Part shown: positions 35,601 to 42,139 of the stretch, piece by piece
How positions within the stretch are numbered: the first letter of the stretch is position 1
Layout of the letters: each line of letters begins with the position of its first letter
Source of the DNA: an uncultured Bacteroidia bacterium
Lineage (GTDB): Bacteria; Bacteroidota; Bacteroidia; Bacteroidales; Prolixibacteraceae
Reading direction: 5' to 3'
DNA length: 42,140 bases
Assembly (NCBI GenBank): GCA_903854235.1
Contig: CAINVV010000144.1
Coordinates: forward strand, 1-42,140
The notes under the pieces: model-generated
What the model saw: the letters and a program-made list of their open reading frames with translations, nothing else
Told to the model about the DNA's origin: nothing
The model's database searches: none
Translations under genes and position numbers: made by a program

Positions 35601-35940
35601 ACCCTGGAATCATTTCATGGACCTGCAGATCACCCACGAAATCAAATTCAAGGTTGGTCAAAGAAAGCAAAGTGTTCAACTGTTGGCCACCATGTTCAAT
35701 GTACTTAATCTGCTGAGCCAAAATTGGGGCAAGGTCTATTTCGTAACCAATGTAAACAACTATGCAATTCCGTTGCTCGGATTTGCCAACGATGCGAACA
35801 AAGTTGCTCCCGGCGGTACAGGTTATATCCCAACTTACAATTTCCTCAAATATCCTGACAACAACAATAGCCAGTACTATTCAGTCGATCCGCTCAACTC
35901 CCGTTGGCAGATGCAGTTTGGTCTGAAGTACAATTTCTAA
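32680..35940 (+). CDS. Oar-like TonB-dependent outer-membrane receptor with CarboxypepD_reg domain
   Basis: With the ATG at 32680 the protein has 1086 residues. Order: Sec signal peptide (FFSALLLLALSVNMVTAQ, about 8-25), CarboxypepD_reg-like domain (about 30-115, ILSGKILDEKNLPMPGVNVQITY), plug domain (about 120-240, with a GGVSGGGQSGTAGSG low-complexity loop), and a long beta barrel ending in WQMQFGLKYNF with the terminal Phe of outer-membrane proteins. It belongs to the Oar-like receptors, which lack an adjacent SusD partner; none is found here. Substrate is unknown. Promoter A with a Pho box suggests uptake of a phosphorus compound. A longer frame upstream (32605) would destroy the signal peptide context. 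Confidence 0.9.
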   Translation: MKSNLKKFFSALLLLALSVNMVTAQQTSAILSGKILDEKNLPMPGVNVQITYLPLKKTSATVTNEKGAFYVPNLSPGGPYTVKISFIGYKSENKDIPSLSLGANTEISVQMQTENTQIAGVEVVGRSKVRNEGTVIKKEQLQLLPSTSHSLTDFTRMTPEANNNAYAGTNFRYNNVTLDGAVNNDAVGFSNSFGGVSGGGQSGTAGSGSRSNPYSIDYIEQVQVQISPFDIKQGNFTGGSVNAVTKSGTNDFKGDVYSFGKQSWMVGKDPGTKKSMSSDFHDGMTGISVSGAIKQNKLFYFINAEETRRQDPAFYNAGDAGSPVSLADAQAISNKLKTTYNYDPGSYNAYNIQTNSNKIFGRLDYVINDRNSLMVRAIYTHGWGQNLERSTTNFQFGSADFTQHTKNLSVIAQLKSTFANNLYNDVMLSYINVHDYREFPNPIAPFIDIASTKIWLGSWREASVYNTKQSTYEFTDNLTWIKGFNTFTLGTHNEFYKIDYGFLNSYNGRWEYSSIANFLADKPSRIRSAYPLDNSMNSVSYLNAHPEQIASFNVNFTSLYLQDEINLDKLKLSPGIRLDYQFVGKQPGLDPAFNNIRDVHTGNTYTNTPFKNIKNQFFGNVIVSPRLGFSYDLNGDKSVVIRGGTGIFTGRIPLAWMGYIYTFPGTKFANIDVKPSGANAVVPLVMDPTKLKSTIESQFGSSASATREIDVVDNNFKMPEIWRSNLAVDIDFHQGYKLTLEGLYTKVLDDVKFQNINVKDSAVTYLASGPTATPIYKGGKNSASYSNIYLLSNTHEGYRYNYTVKFSKVFARKGMFSGFANLAYTYGMSKDVSNGIRNSLQSNYEVNPAVSANNPDVAFSNFDLRNRIVTSWFFNVDWNEKHKTSIGIFHSSQSGSPYSATYSTSPNPYGNSSNANLIYVPRNASELVFADLTTSTGAIYTAAAQAKDFNAFIDNDKYLSTRRGQYAERNGLRTPWNHFMDLQITHEIKFKVGQRKQSVQLLATMFNVLNLLSQNWGKVYFVTNVNNYAIPLLGFANDANKVAPGGTGYIPTYNFLKYPDNNNSQYYSVDPLNSRWQMQFGLKYNF

Positions 35941-35982
35941 TCCAACAACCACTTCCTAATTTACTATTAACTTGAAGGTAAA

Positions 35983-36018
35983 GGGGCTGGCTCAGTATTT
36001 GAGCCAGCCTTTCTTTGT
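35983..36018 (+). terminator. Rho-independent terminator of the TonB-dependent receptor gene
   Basis: Perfect 10-bp stem GGCTGGCTCA (35985-35994) with TGAGCCAGCC (36000-36009), 5-nt loop, followed by T-rich TTTCTTTGTTT. Confidence 0.85.
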
Positions 36019-36064
36019 TTGAAGGAGCGAACCCGGACGAATCACAAAAGATGATAGAATGAAA

Positions 36065-36121
36065 TGTAATTTTTTTGTAACATCCCCGTAACCATCCTGT
36101 ATTTTTTGACTGTTACTTTTG
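36065..36121 (+). promoter_or_regulatory. Pho-box-like promoter B (orphan CarboxypepD_reg protein)
   Basis: Four 7-mers at exact 11-bp steps: TGTAATT (36065-36071), TGTAACA (36076-36082), CGTAACC (36087-36093), TGTATTT (36098-36104). A 9-bp gap leads to TACTTTTG (36114-36121), identical in sequence and spacing to promoter A. Confidence 0.75.
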
Positions 36122-36193
36122 TTGCAGTAGAAACTAGACAGGAGTAGTACAAATTAAATTACTCGTCAGAAACAAAAGATACTCTCCATAATC

Positions 36194-36640
36194 ATGGCAA
36201 AAAAAATTACAAAATATTTTCTCCTCCTTTTTGTACTGACAGTTTCAGCCAATTTGCTGAATGCACAGCCAACCAGCTCCTTGCTCTCAGGAAAGGTGCT
36301 GGATGAAAAGAATCTGCCGGTTAAGGGAGTAATCGTTCAAATAACCTATGTTCCCTGGAACAAGACCAGAGATGCACAAACAGACAAGAAGGGATTTTTC
36401 TGCATTGGTAATTTACCTCCCGGAGGACCCTATTCCGTGAAATTCTCCTGCGAAGGCTATGAAGCTCAGACCAGGGAGGTCTCTACTCTCGACCTTGGTA
36501 ATGTCAACGATTTATCGCTTCACATGCGGTTAGAAAACAAGGAAAATAAGGCAACTCAAACGATCGCGAGTAATAGGGATGCCAAGACAAATGCAACCAC
36601 TTCGAGTAACACGGAGACGGCAATACGGATCGCCGAATAA
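36194..36640 (+). CDS. Secreted orphan CarboxypepD_reg-like domain protein, paralogue of the receptor's N-terminus
   Basis: The 148-residue protein has a Sec signal peptide (YFLLLFVLTVSANLLNAQ, cleavage near residue 26) followed by one CarboxypepD_reg-like domain. It matches the N-terminal domain of the TonB-dependent receptor next door block by block: LSGKxLDEKNLPxxGVxVQITYxP, then KGxFxxxNLxPGGPYxVKxSxxGY. It has no plug or barrel and ends in a polar Thr/Asn/Ala-rich tail of about 35 residues. Both its promoter type and its domain are shared with the receptor gene, so a partial duplication is likely. It has a proper stop and its own terminator, so it is probably a working gene. Function unknown. 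Confidence 0.8.
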   Translation: MAKKITKYFLLLFVLTVSANLLNAQPTSSLLSGKVLDEKNLPVKGVIVQITYVPWNKTRDAQTDKKGFFCIGNLPPGGPYSVKFSCEGYEAQTREVSTLDLGNVNDLSLHMRLENKENKATQTIASNRDAKTNATTSSNTETAIRIAE

Positions 36641-36660
36641 TCGGAAATTACCATTTATAG

Positions 36661-36698
36661 AAAAGCATCTGTACCACATTTGTACAGGTGCTTTTTTT
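36661..36698 (+). terminator. Rho-independent terminator of the orphan-domain gene
   Basis: Stem GCATCTGTAC (36665-36674) with GTACAGGTGC (36682-36691), one G-T pair, 7-nt loop, A run before and T run after. Confidence 0.88.
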
Positions 36699-36831
36699 AT
36701 ATCCTGAAAATCCTGTTGAACAGCTTGAAATATGGATTAAATTTTGGTTCGTGGTAATAGGCATGTATGCTTCGGGCTAAGCGGTTGTTTTTAAAAATAG
36801 ATTCAATCAACACCCAGACATTTAACAGCAA

Positions 36832-36877
36832 TGTCACATCATTGATATAGTGTTGTAACATTTAATGTGTAATATCG
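36832..36877 (+). promoter_or_regulatory. Pho-box-like promoter C (candidate small RNA)
   Basis: Units at 11-bp steps: TGTCACA (36832-36838), TGATATA (36843-36849), TGTAACA (36854-36860). Nine bp later comes TAATATCG (36870-36877), a 4/6 match to the -7 consensus. The middle unit and the -7 box are weak, so this is the least certain of the six sites. Confidence 0.5.
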
Positions 36878-36881
36878 CTTC

Positions 36882-36959
36882 AGTTAGTTTCTGAGAGTTT
36901 AATATATTTAGCATTTACAAAACCCATGAATGATTTCTTGTCATTCATGGGTTTTTTTA
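36882..36959 (+). ncRNA. Candidate Pho-controlled small RNA (about 75 nt)
   Basis: Between promoter C and a strong terminator (36921-36953) there is no gene, and the previous gene already has its own terminator at 36661-36698. Transcription from promoter C would give an RNA of about 75 nt made of an AU-rich 5' part and a long terminator hairpin. This is inferred from signals only; the terminator might instead serve an unseen read-through transcript. Confidence 0.4.
36921..36959 (+). terminator. Strong terminator hairpin without an upstream gene of its own
   Basis: Perfect 13-bp stem AACCCATGAATGA (36921-36933) with TCATTCATGGGTT (36941-36953), 7-nt loop, followed by a run of T. Confidence 0.88.
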
Positions 36960-37019
36960 TGAGGTGGACGAAATGTCGTTGTGGATCAATCTAAAAAACT
37001 AATGATCCAAATTTTATGT

Positions 37020-37077
37020 TGCAATGGAAATGTAACTAATTTGTATTCAAACAATAACATTTTTTTTTGAACATTTA
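37020..37077 (+). promoter_or_regulatory. Pho-box-like promoter D (secreted phosphodiesterase)
   Basis: Units at 11-bp steps: TGCAATG (37020-37026), TGTAACT (37031-37037), TGTATTC (37042-37048), AATAACA (37053-37059). A 10-bp gap leads to AACATTTA (37070-37077), a 4/6 match to the -7 box. The leader before the ATG at 37213 is about 130 nt and holds an 8-bp hairpin (37126-37157). The interval 36641-37212 contains no gene besides these signals. Confidence 0.6.
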
Positions 37078-37180
37078 CCGGATGACTCCGCGTTGCAGGT
37101 TCGCTCACCTGATTTATTTAGAATAGGTAGTCGTTGAGCGACATTATACCGACTGCCAATAAAATGAATAGGATTTGTAA

Positions 37181-37194
37181 TTGTGAATTCACAA
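37181..37194. repeat. 14-bp perfect palindrome in the phosphodiesterase leader
   Basis: TTGTGAATTCACAA reads the same on both strands, 18 bp before the ATG at 37213. It could be an operator or chance; no second copy was noticed in the window. Confidence 0.35.
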
Positions 37195-37212
37195 GAATTT
37201 AAAGAGCAAAAG

Positions 37213-38154
37213 ATGAAAAAAACTATTAAGGTATTAGTCACTGTTTTGCTTGTTGTGTTGGCTGTAAACCAGCCAAATACCTGCGTTTCAGCGCCGGAGC
37301 CAACTCCGGCATCAGCGAAACAAAATGAGCTGAAAATACTCACCTGGAACATCTACATGCTTCCATTTTGTTCGCAAATCCACCACAATTGCAAAAGGGC
37401 TGATGCAATTGCCAAAAAGATTGCCAGCTATCGGTATGATATCATTGTTTTCGAGGAAGCTTTTGATTATAAAGCAAGAAGAATACTTAGGAACCAACTG
37501 AAGGATGACTATCCGTTTATGTATGGCCCGGCAAATGATTCAGGGTTTTCCCTAAAAACCAGCAGTGGAATTTGGATTCTAAGTAAGATTCCATTGAGAC
37601 AATTGGAGCAAATAGAATTTAAAAATCGTTTTGGCATCGATGCTTTTGCGCGTAAGGGCGCGGTTCTATTCGAAGGGCAATGGAAAGGACAGGATTTTCA
37701 GTTATTGGGAACTCACCTTCAGGCAAATAGTCCGGATAGTATCCGTTGTGGTCAATGCCGCGAAATAGCTGACAAGCTTCTTCAAAAATATGCCAAAGCC
37801 GAAATACCCCAATTTATATGTGGAGACTTCAATATTGAATTTGAGGATCAGGTGAATTATAAAAACATGCTAACACTCCTTAAGGCAGAGAATGGAAGTT
37901 TAACGGGGGAATTTCAGAACTCTTTTGACGAAGTCAATAATAATCTGGCTCAAAAGGAAAACGGAAGGAAGAGTTTGATTGATTATATACTGGTCCGTAA
38001 TGCAAAAGCCATCAGGAAAATAGAACGATATGTCTTCGTCTTGAAGGATCACCTAAAGAACAACTATTCAGACCTTTCTGACCATTATGGGATTGAAGCT
38101 GATGTTAACTTCGATAATCGCCCATACCTTGCACTCTCGCGGCTCCATCCATAG
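37213..38154 (+). CDS. Secreted endonuclease/exonuclease/phosphatase-family phosphodiesterase, sphingomyelinase-like
   Basis: With the ATG at 37213 the protein has 313 residues. It has a signal peptide (about 1-27) and a full EEP fold: metal-binding Asn46 in LTWNIYMLP, Glu81/82 in VFEEAF, His168 in GTHLQAN, GDFNIE (204-209), DYILV and the catalytic SDHYG (His291 at the end of the set). The WNIYMLP start, GTHLQAN and the export signal are typical of the bacterial sphingomyelinase C/phospholipase branch rather than of DNA repair nucleases. It probably cleaves phospho-head groups from sphingolipids or phospholipids outside the cytoplasm. Promoter D with a Pho box fits phosphate scavenging. Substrate is inferred. 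Confidence 0.8.
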   Translation: MKKTIKVLVTVLLVVLAVNQPNTCVSAPEPTPASAKQNELKILTWNIYMLPFCSQIHHNCKRADAIAKKIASYRYDIIVFEEAFDYKARRILRNQLKDDYPFMYGPANDSGFSLKTSSGIWILSKIPLRQLEQIEFKNRFGIDAFARKGAVLFEGQWKGQDFQLLGTHLQANSPDSIRCGQCREIADKLLQKYAKAEIPQFICGDFNIEFEDQVNYKNMLTLLKAENGSLTGEFQNSFDEVNNNLAQKENGRKSLIDYILVRNAKAIRKIERYVFVLKDHLKNNYSDLSDHYGIEADVNFDNRPYLALSRLHP

Positions 38155-38383
38155 AATTGTGCTCCCAAACGGATTAATATTTGATAACGCAGCTTTAAGT
38201 TCCATTCATAAGAGTGTTAAATCAATTTCCTTTTATTTAATGAGGATTGCAGTAAACCTTTCGAATGGATAAATCAAATACATTAAATGATATGGCCTTG
38301 CTTTTGACCTTTCTTTTGGTAAAATTTAGTCGTACCAAACGCAAAATTATTTCCCAGATTAATCTCACTCTAAATTAATTTTC

Positions 38384-39301
38384 ATGTTAGGTTGGATACT
38401 TCACAAGCATTCTAATTTTTTGTTAAAACCAGAAACTTATGAAATTCAAAAACTAATCGAAGAAGGGAAAAAGATAGGAATCCAAATACTTGTTTTCCAG
38501 CCCGAACAAATAGAAATAATCGTTAACAGGGACGATAGAAAAAGTATTTTTGTCAATGATTCTTTGGTACCGCTTCCTGATTTTATCATCCCCAGAATGG
38601 GGGCAGGAACAACCTATTTTGCCCTGGCCCTGATCCGTCACCTCGAAAAACTGGGCGTTTATTCCTTCAATTCAGCCAATTCAATAGATATCGTCAAAGA
38701 TAAGCTGTACCAGCTGCAGATTCTCGCAGAGTCAGGAATGCCAATTCCAAAAACGATGTTGGCCAAGTTTCCAGTTGACCTTGAAATTGTAAGTAAGCAC
38801 ATTGGTTTCCCTGTGGTGGTAAAAACAATTTCAGGCTCTCAGGGGAGTGGAGTCTTTCTTTGTGAAACCTTGCAGTCACTGGATGAGCTGATGCAAATGG
38901 TTGAGAATTCCAATCCAAAGGTAAATCTGATTTTTCAGGAATTTATCAAATCAAGTTACGGGAAGGATCTTCGGGTTTTCATTGTTGGGGGAAGGGTTGT
39001 AGGAGCCATGCTAAGGACGGCCAGCGATGGAAATTTCAAATCCAACTATTCGAGAGGCGGAACTGTTCAGAAGTTTGAAATAACGCCAGAAATCGAATGG
39101 CTGGTCCTGGAAATAGCTCGAAAACTAGATCTCGACATCGCTGGAATTGACCTATTATTCGATAACAATGGATATAAAATTTGCGAGGTGAATTCATCAC
39201 CAGGATTTGAAGGACTTGAGCTGGCTTGTGAAAAAAATATCGCTTTGGAAATTATTCAATTTGTCAAACACAAGTTGGATATGAAATCAATGGGGAGATG
39301 A
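38384..39301 (+). CDS. RimK-family ATP-grasp ligase (alpha-L-glutamate ligase-like)
   Basis: The 305-residue protein has the RimK layout: an N-terminal domain (1-95, with PDFIIPRMGAGTTYFALALIRHLEKLG) and an ATP-grasp domain with SIDIVKDKLYQLQILAESGMPIPKT, VVVKTISGSQGSGV (ATP-binding Lys and Gly loop), FQEFIKSSYGKDLRVFIVGG, and the metal site AGIDLLFDNNGYKICEVNSSPGFEGLE. RimK-type enzymes add glutamate to ribosomal protein S6, to tetrahydromethanopterin/F420-type cofactors, or to other acceptors. Which acceptor is used here is unknown. The gene is not linked to rpsF or to a Pho-box site. It is convergent with the histidine kinase gene (22 bp between stops). Confidence 0.85.
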   Translation: MLGWILHKHSNFLLKPETYEIQKLIEEGKKIGIQILVFQPEQIEIIVNRDDRKSIFVNDSLVPLPDFIIPRMGAGTTYFALALIRHLEKLGVYSFNSANSIDIVKDKLYQLQILAESGMPIPKTMLAKFPVDLEIVSKHIGFPVVVKTISGSQGSGVFLCETLQSLDELMQMVENSNPKVNLIFQEFIKSSYGKDLRVFIVGGRVVGAMLRTASDGNFKSNYSRGGTVQKFEITPEIEWLVLEIARKLDLDIAGIDLLFDNNGYKICEVNSSPGFEGLELACEKNIALEIIQFVKHKLDMKSMGR

Positions 39302-39323
39302 ATTTAGCAGCAGATGAAGGCTG

Positions 39324-41612
39324 TCATTTCGAAGCGGCTGCAGGGACAGTAAAACAAAAACAGGTGCCGGTACCCGTATGATCGTCAATCCAGATTTTTC
39401 CATTGTTCATCTCTACAAACTCCTTGCACAATTTCAATCCAAAACCTGAACCCTTTTCATTTAAGAGACCAACAGACGAAGAGTCCTTTCCCGATTTAAA
39501 AATAGTTTTCCTTCGCTTAGGGTCTATCCCTATCCCTGTGTCTGACAAATAAATGAAATGATAAGATTTATCAGTGGTGGTACTGATTTTTATGACACCA
39601 TTCTCAGGCGTATATTTTATGGCATTGGATAAAAGGTTTCGGATGATACACATGAACAGATCTGCATCTGCCTTGATGTGGGTTTGATTTGAAACTTGTA
39701 CGATCAACTGTATTTTTTTTTGTCTGAGAATCGTTTCATACATCCTGGATGCTTCATATACCAGCTTTTCCAAAGAATGCTCGTTAATAACAGGTGTGAT
39801 CCTATTCAATCGGGACCTGGACCAGTGAAGAAGATTGTCCATCAGGTGAAAAGCATTTTTTGCAGACTCATCCAAGGCTCCCAATGTTTTTTGAACCTTT
39901 TCAGCTGGCATTTGCTTGTACTTTAGAGAGAGCATTTCTGTCAGGTTCTGAAACCAGTAAAGCGGGTTTCTCAACTCATGTGTAATGATCGAAAAAACTT
40001 TGTCCTTTTCCCTGTTGGCATTTTCGAGTTCTTTGTTCAGTTTCTCTAGCTCTCTGTTTTGTTTTACAATTTTTTTATTCAGGATCGCAAGACTTTCGTT
40101 CGCTTTTCGTTTATTTTCGAACCGGGTGTAAAGTAAGAGTACCAATATAACAGTCAGTGCCAAAGCTATGACAAACAATAAAATAATAAAACGCTCCTGC
40201 TTGATGGTAACTTCCTTGATTTCATTTTCTTTCCGAAGCAGTGCATTGTCATCTTCCTTTTTTTCGGATTCGAAGGTTATTCTCAATTCCGATAATTTGG
40301 CACTATTTTCTGCTTGCGTTAGTTTTTTCTCTGCCTGGGCAAAGTTCCTGTAATATTCAAGTGCTTTTTCATGATCTTTCTTTTTGAGAAAGCATTGATA
40401 AAGTCCCCAATAAGCATCATGGTTTATTTCAGTCAGATTTGTCAGGTTAGCCTGCCTTAGAGAGTTTTCAAAAGCTATCCTTGCAGAATCGATTTGGTGG
40501 AGGCCAAGAAATGTATTACCCAATTCAAGCGAAGCTTCTGCAACCCCTGCTGCATAACCACTTTTTTCGGCAAAAGCCATGGACTGTTGAAGATAGGATT
40601 TTGCCTTGAAATGTTCCGATTTAAGGTTAAATACTTTGCCAATATTCGCCAAAGCCTTTACCTTTCCTTTCAAATAAGAGATCTGTTCGCAATACTTCAG
40701 CGATTTGCCAAAGTAAAAAAGGGCACTGTCTGGATCATTTTTTACGAGATAAACTTTGCCGACATTGTTGTAGGAGCTTGCCAGTCCTTCAGGCGTATTA
40801 AGAAGTAATCTATAAAATAACGCCTTTCTGTGATAATTCAGGGATATTTCCGGCTGGTCGAGGGTAAGATAGATTGATCCCAAATTACTGCAAACTTCTG
40901 AAATACTTGAATAATCATCGCTCTTTTTGCAGATTTTATATGCTTCAAGATAACATTTAAGAGCCATATACAAATCACTGTCTATAGTATATGTTTTCCC
41001 TAGATTCAATAATACTGATACTGAATTGAGTGTATCCCGGTTTGATTTGTACCTTTCAAGAGCGCGCTTATAATAATCTACAGATTCATCGAAACGTCCT
41101 GTGGTATGCAAGTATTTTCCAATGTAGTTCAAGGAGGAGGCTTCAAGATCGTATAACCTCCCATTATGTGCCAAATCCAGTGACTTTTTAAACAGATCAC
41201 CTGATTTTTCATATTGGCCCTGCTTATACAAGATGGCTCCGCATTCAAGCTGTGACTGGCATATACCACGTTCATAGTTCACCTTTTCTGCCAATTGAAT
41301 GGAATTTTGATACAAAGAGAATGCCGCTTGGTTTTTACCTTCAAGACGAAGGATCGTGCCCATTACAAGCCAGGATTTAACAACCATTGTGTCGTTATGC
41401 GTTTCATTGGCAAGCCCTGCTATTTTTTTAGCAGCTTCAAAAGCGATTACTGGTGACGTAGAACTTTTTCTGAGAGCTGTTTGAAGCAAACTGTCCATTT
41501 CTTTTGAATTCTGATCAGGGTGAAATGGAACTGAAGGTTTATGACAGGAAAATAGAAGGGTTAAATAGAACAGTAAAATTATGTATCGATGGAAGCGCTT
41601 TGATAATTTCAT
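39324..41612 (-). CDS. Sensor histidine kinase with periplasmic TPR repeats
   Basis: This 762-residue protein starts with a signal-anchor or lipoprotein-like leader (YIILLFYLTLLFSC, Cys23 as possible lipid site). About ten TPR-type units follow (45-430, for example ALERYKSNRDTLNSVSVLLNLGKTY and ALFYFGKSLKYCEQISYLKGKVKALANIGKVF). Then come a transmembrane helix (475-498), a coiled coil, a HisKA domain with phospho-acceptor His545 in ITHELRNPL, and an HATPase domain with NLLSNAIKYTPENG, DTGIGI and GSGFGLKLCKEF. It phosphorylates the response regulator encoded 20 bp upstream. The signal sensed is unknown; TPRs suggest a protein ligand. Confidence 0.92.
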   Translation of the reverse strand: MKLSKRFHRYIILLFYLTLLFSCHKPSVPFHPDQNSKEMDSLLQTALRKSSTSPVIAFEAAKKIAGLANETHNDTMVVKSWLVMGTILRLEGKNQAAFSLYQNSIQLAEKVNYERGICQSQLECGAILYKQGQYEKSGDLFKKSLDLAHNGRLYDLEASSLNYIGKYLHTTGRFDESVDYYKRALERYKSNRDTLNSVSVLLNLGKTYTIDSDLYMALKCYLEAYKICKKSDDYSSISEVCSNLGSIYLTLDQPEISLNYHRKALFYRLLLNTPEGLASSYNNVGKVYLVKNDPDSALFYFGKSLKYCEQISYLKGKVKALANIGKVFNLKSEHFKAKSYLQQSMAFAEKSGYAAGVAEASLELGNTFLGLHQIDSARIAFENSLRQANLTNLTEINHDAYWGLYQCFLKKKDHEKALEYYRNFAQAEKKLTQAENSAKLSELRITFESEKKEDDNALLRKENEIKEVTIKQERFIILLFVIALALTVILVLLLYTRFENKRKANESLAILNKKIVKQNRELEKLNKELENANREKDKVFSIITHELRNPLYWFQNLTEMLSLKYKQMPAEKVQKTLGALDESAKNAFHLMDNLLHWSRSRLNRITPVINEHSLEKLVYEASRMYETILRQKKIQLIVQVSNQTHIKADADLFMCIIRNLLSNAIKYTPENGVIKISTTTDKSYHFIYLSDTGIGIDPKRRKTIFKSGKDSSSVGLLNEKGSGFGLKLCKEFVEMNNGKIWIDDHTGTGTCFCFTVPAAASK

Positions 41613-41632
41613 GCAGTGACCACAATTTTCAA

Positions 41633-42139
41633 TTATTTGATGATCCCATTGTGTATGGCATACAATGTTAAATCAGAATTAGTTTTTAGTCTCATTTTCT
41701 GCATGATATTGCTTCTGTGGTTTCCAATGGTATGCTTGCTTATGGCTAGTTTACCGGCTATCTCCGATTTTTTCATTCCGGATGCGAGCATAAAGAATAT
41801 TTGAAATTCGCGATCTGTCATATTTTCGTGCAGCAAGGCATGGTAATTCTTCTCCGGTTCAATAACCAATTCCGCAAGCATGGTACTTTGCTGCTGGGTG
41901 AAGTATTTCTTGCCACTTAGGACGGTTCGCAAGATGGAAATGATTTGTTTTGGATCAGTCTCCTTGTTGATATAGGCAGATGCACCATTTCGAATCATCC
42001 GGATGGCATAAACATCATCAGGATTCATGGAGAAAATTACAACAGGAGTATGTTCCCATTCCAGGCGAATCTCTTTCAAAACGTCCATAGCATCCTTTCC
42101 GGGCATGGAGATGTCCAGCAAGACTAAATCATACTGATT
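41633..42139 (-). CDS. NarL/FixJ-type response regulator (5' end outside window)
   Basis: The frame is open to the right edge (first visible residues NQYDLVLLDISMPG), so the first 45 or so residues are missing. The receiver domain shows the phospho-acceptor Asp in LLDISMPG, the conserved Ser in VVIFSM and the Lys in YINKETD. The C-terminal LuxR-type HTH has MTDREFQIFFMLASGMKKSEIAGKLAISKHTIGNHRSNIMQKM. It should bind DNA as a dimer after phosphorylation by the TPR kinase encoded just downstream. An apparent TTG start at 42121 is not real because conserved sequence precedes it. It is not of the OmpR/PhoB class. Confidence 0.92.
   Translation of the reverse strand, partial: NQYDLVLLDISMPGKDAMDVLKEIRLEWEHTPVVIFSMNPDDVYAIRMIRNGASAYINKETDPKQIISILRTVLSGKKYFTQQQSTMLAELVIEPEKNYHALLHENMTDREFQIFFMLASGMKKSEIAGKLAISKHTIGNHRSNIMQKMRLKTNSDLTLYAIHNGIIK

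Noticed and set aside
36194-36640. Pseudogene remnant of a second TonB-dependent receptor
   Set aside because: The frame has a normal stop, a polar tail and its own terminator, and no barrel remnants follow in any frame.
36926-36994. Small ORF of about 22 codons starting in the terminator stem
   Set aside because: Its ATG and first codons are part of the perfect terminator hairpin, so it would be cut off by termination; no start signal precedes it.
41633-42139. Response regulator as the PhoB that binds the Pho-box sites
   Set aside because: Its output domain is LuxR/NarL-type HTH; PhoB is a winged-helix OmpR-type regulator that binds 11-bp direct repeats.
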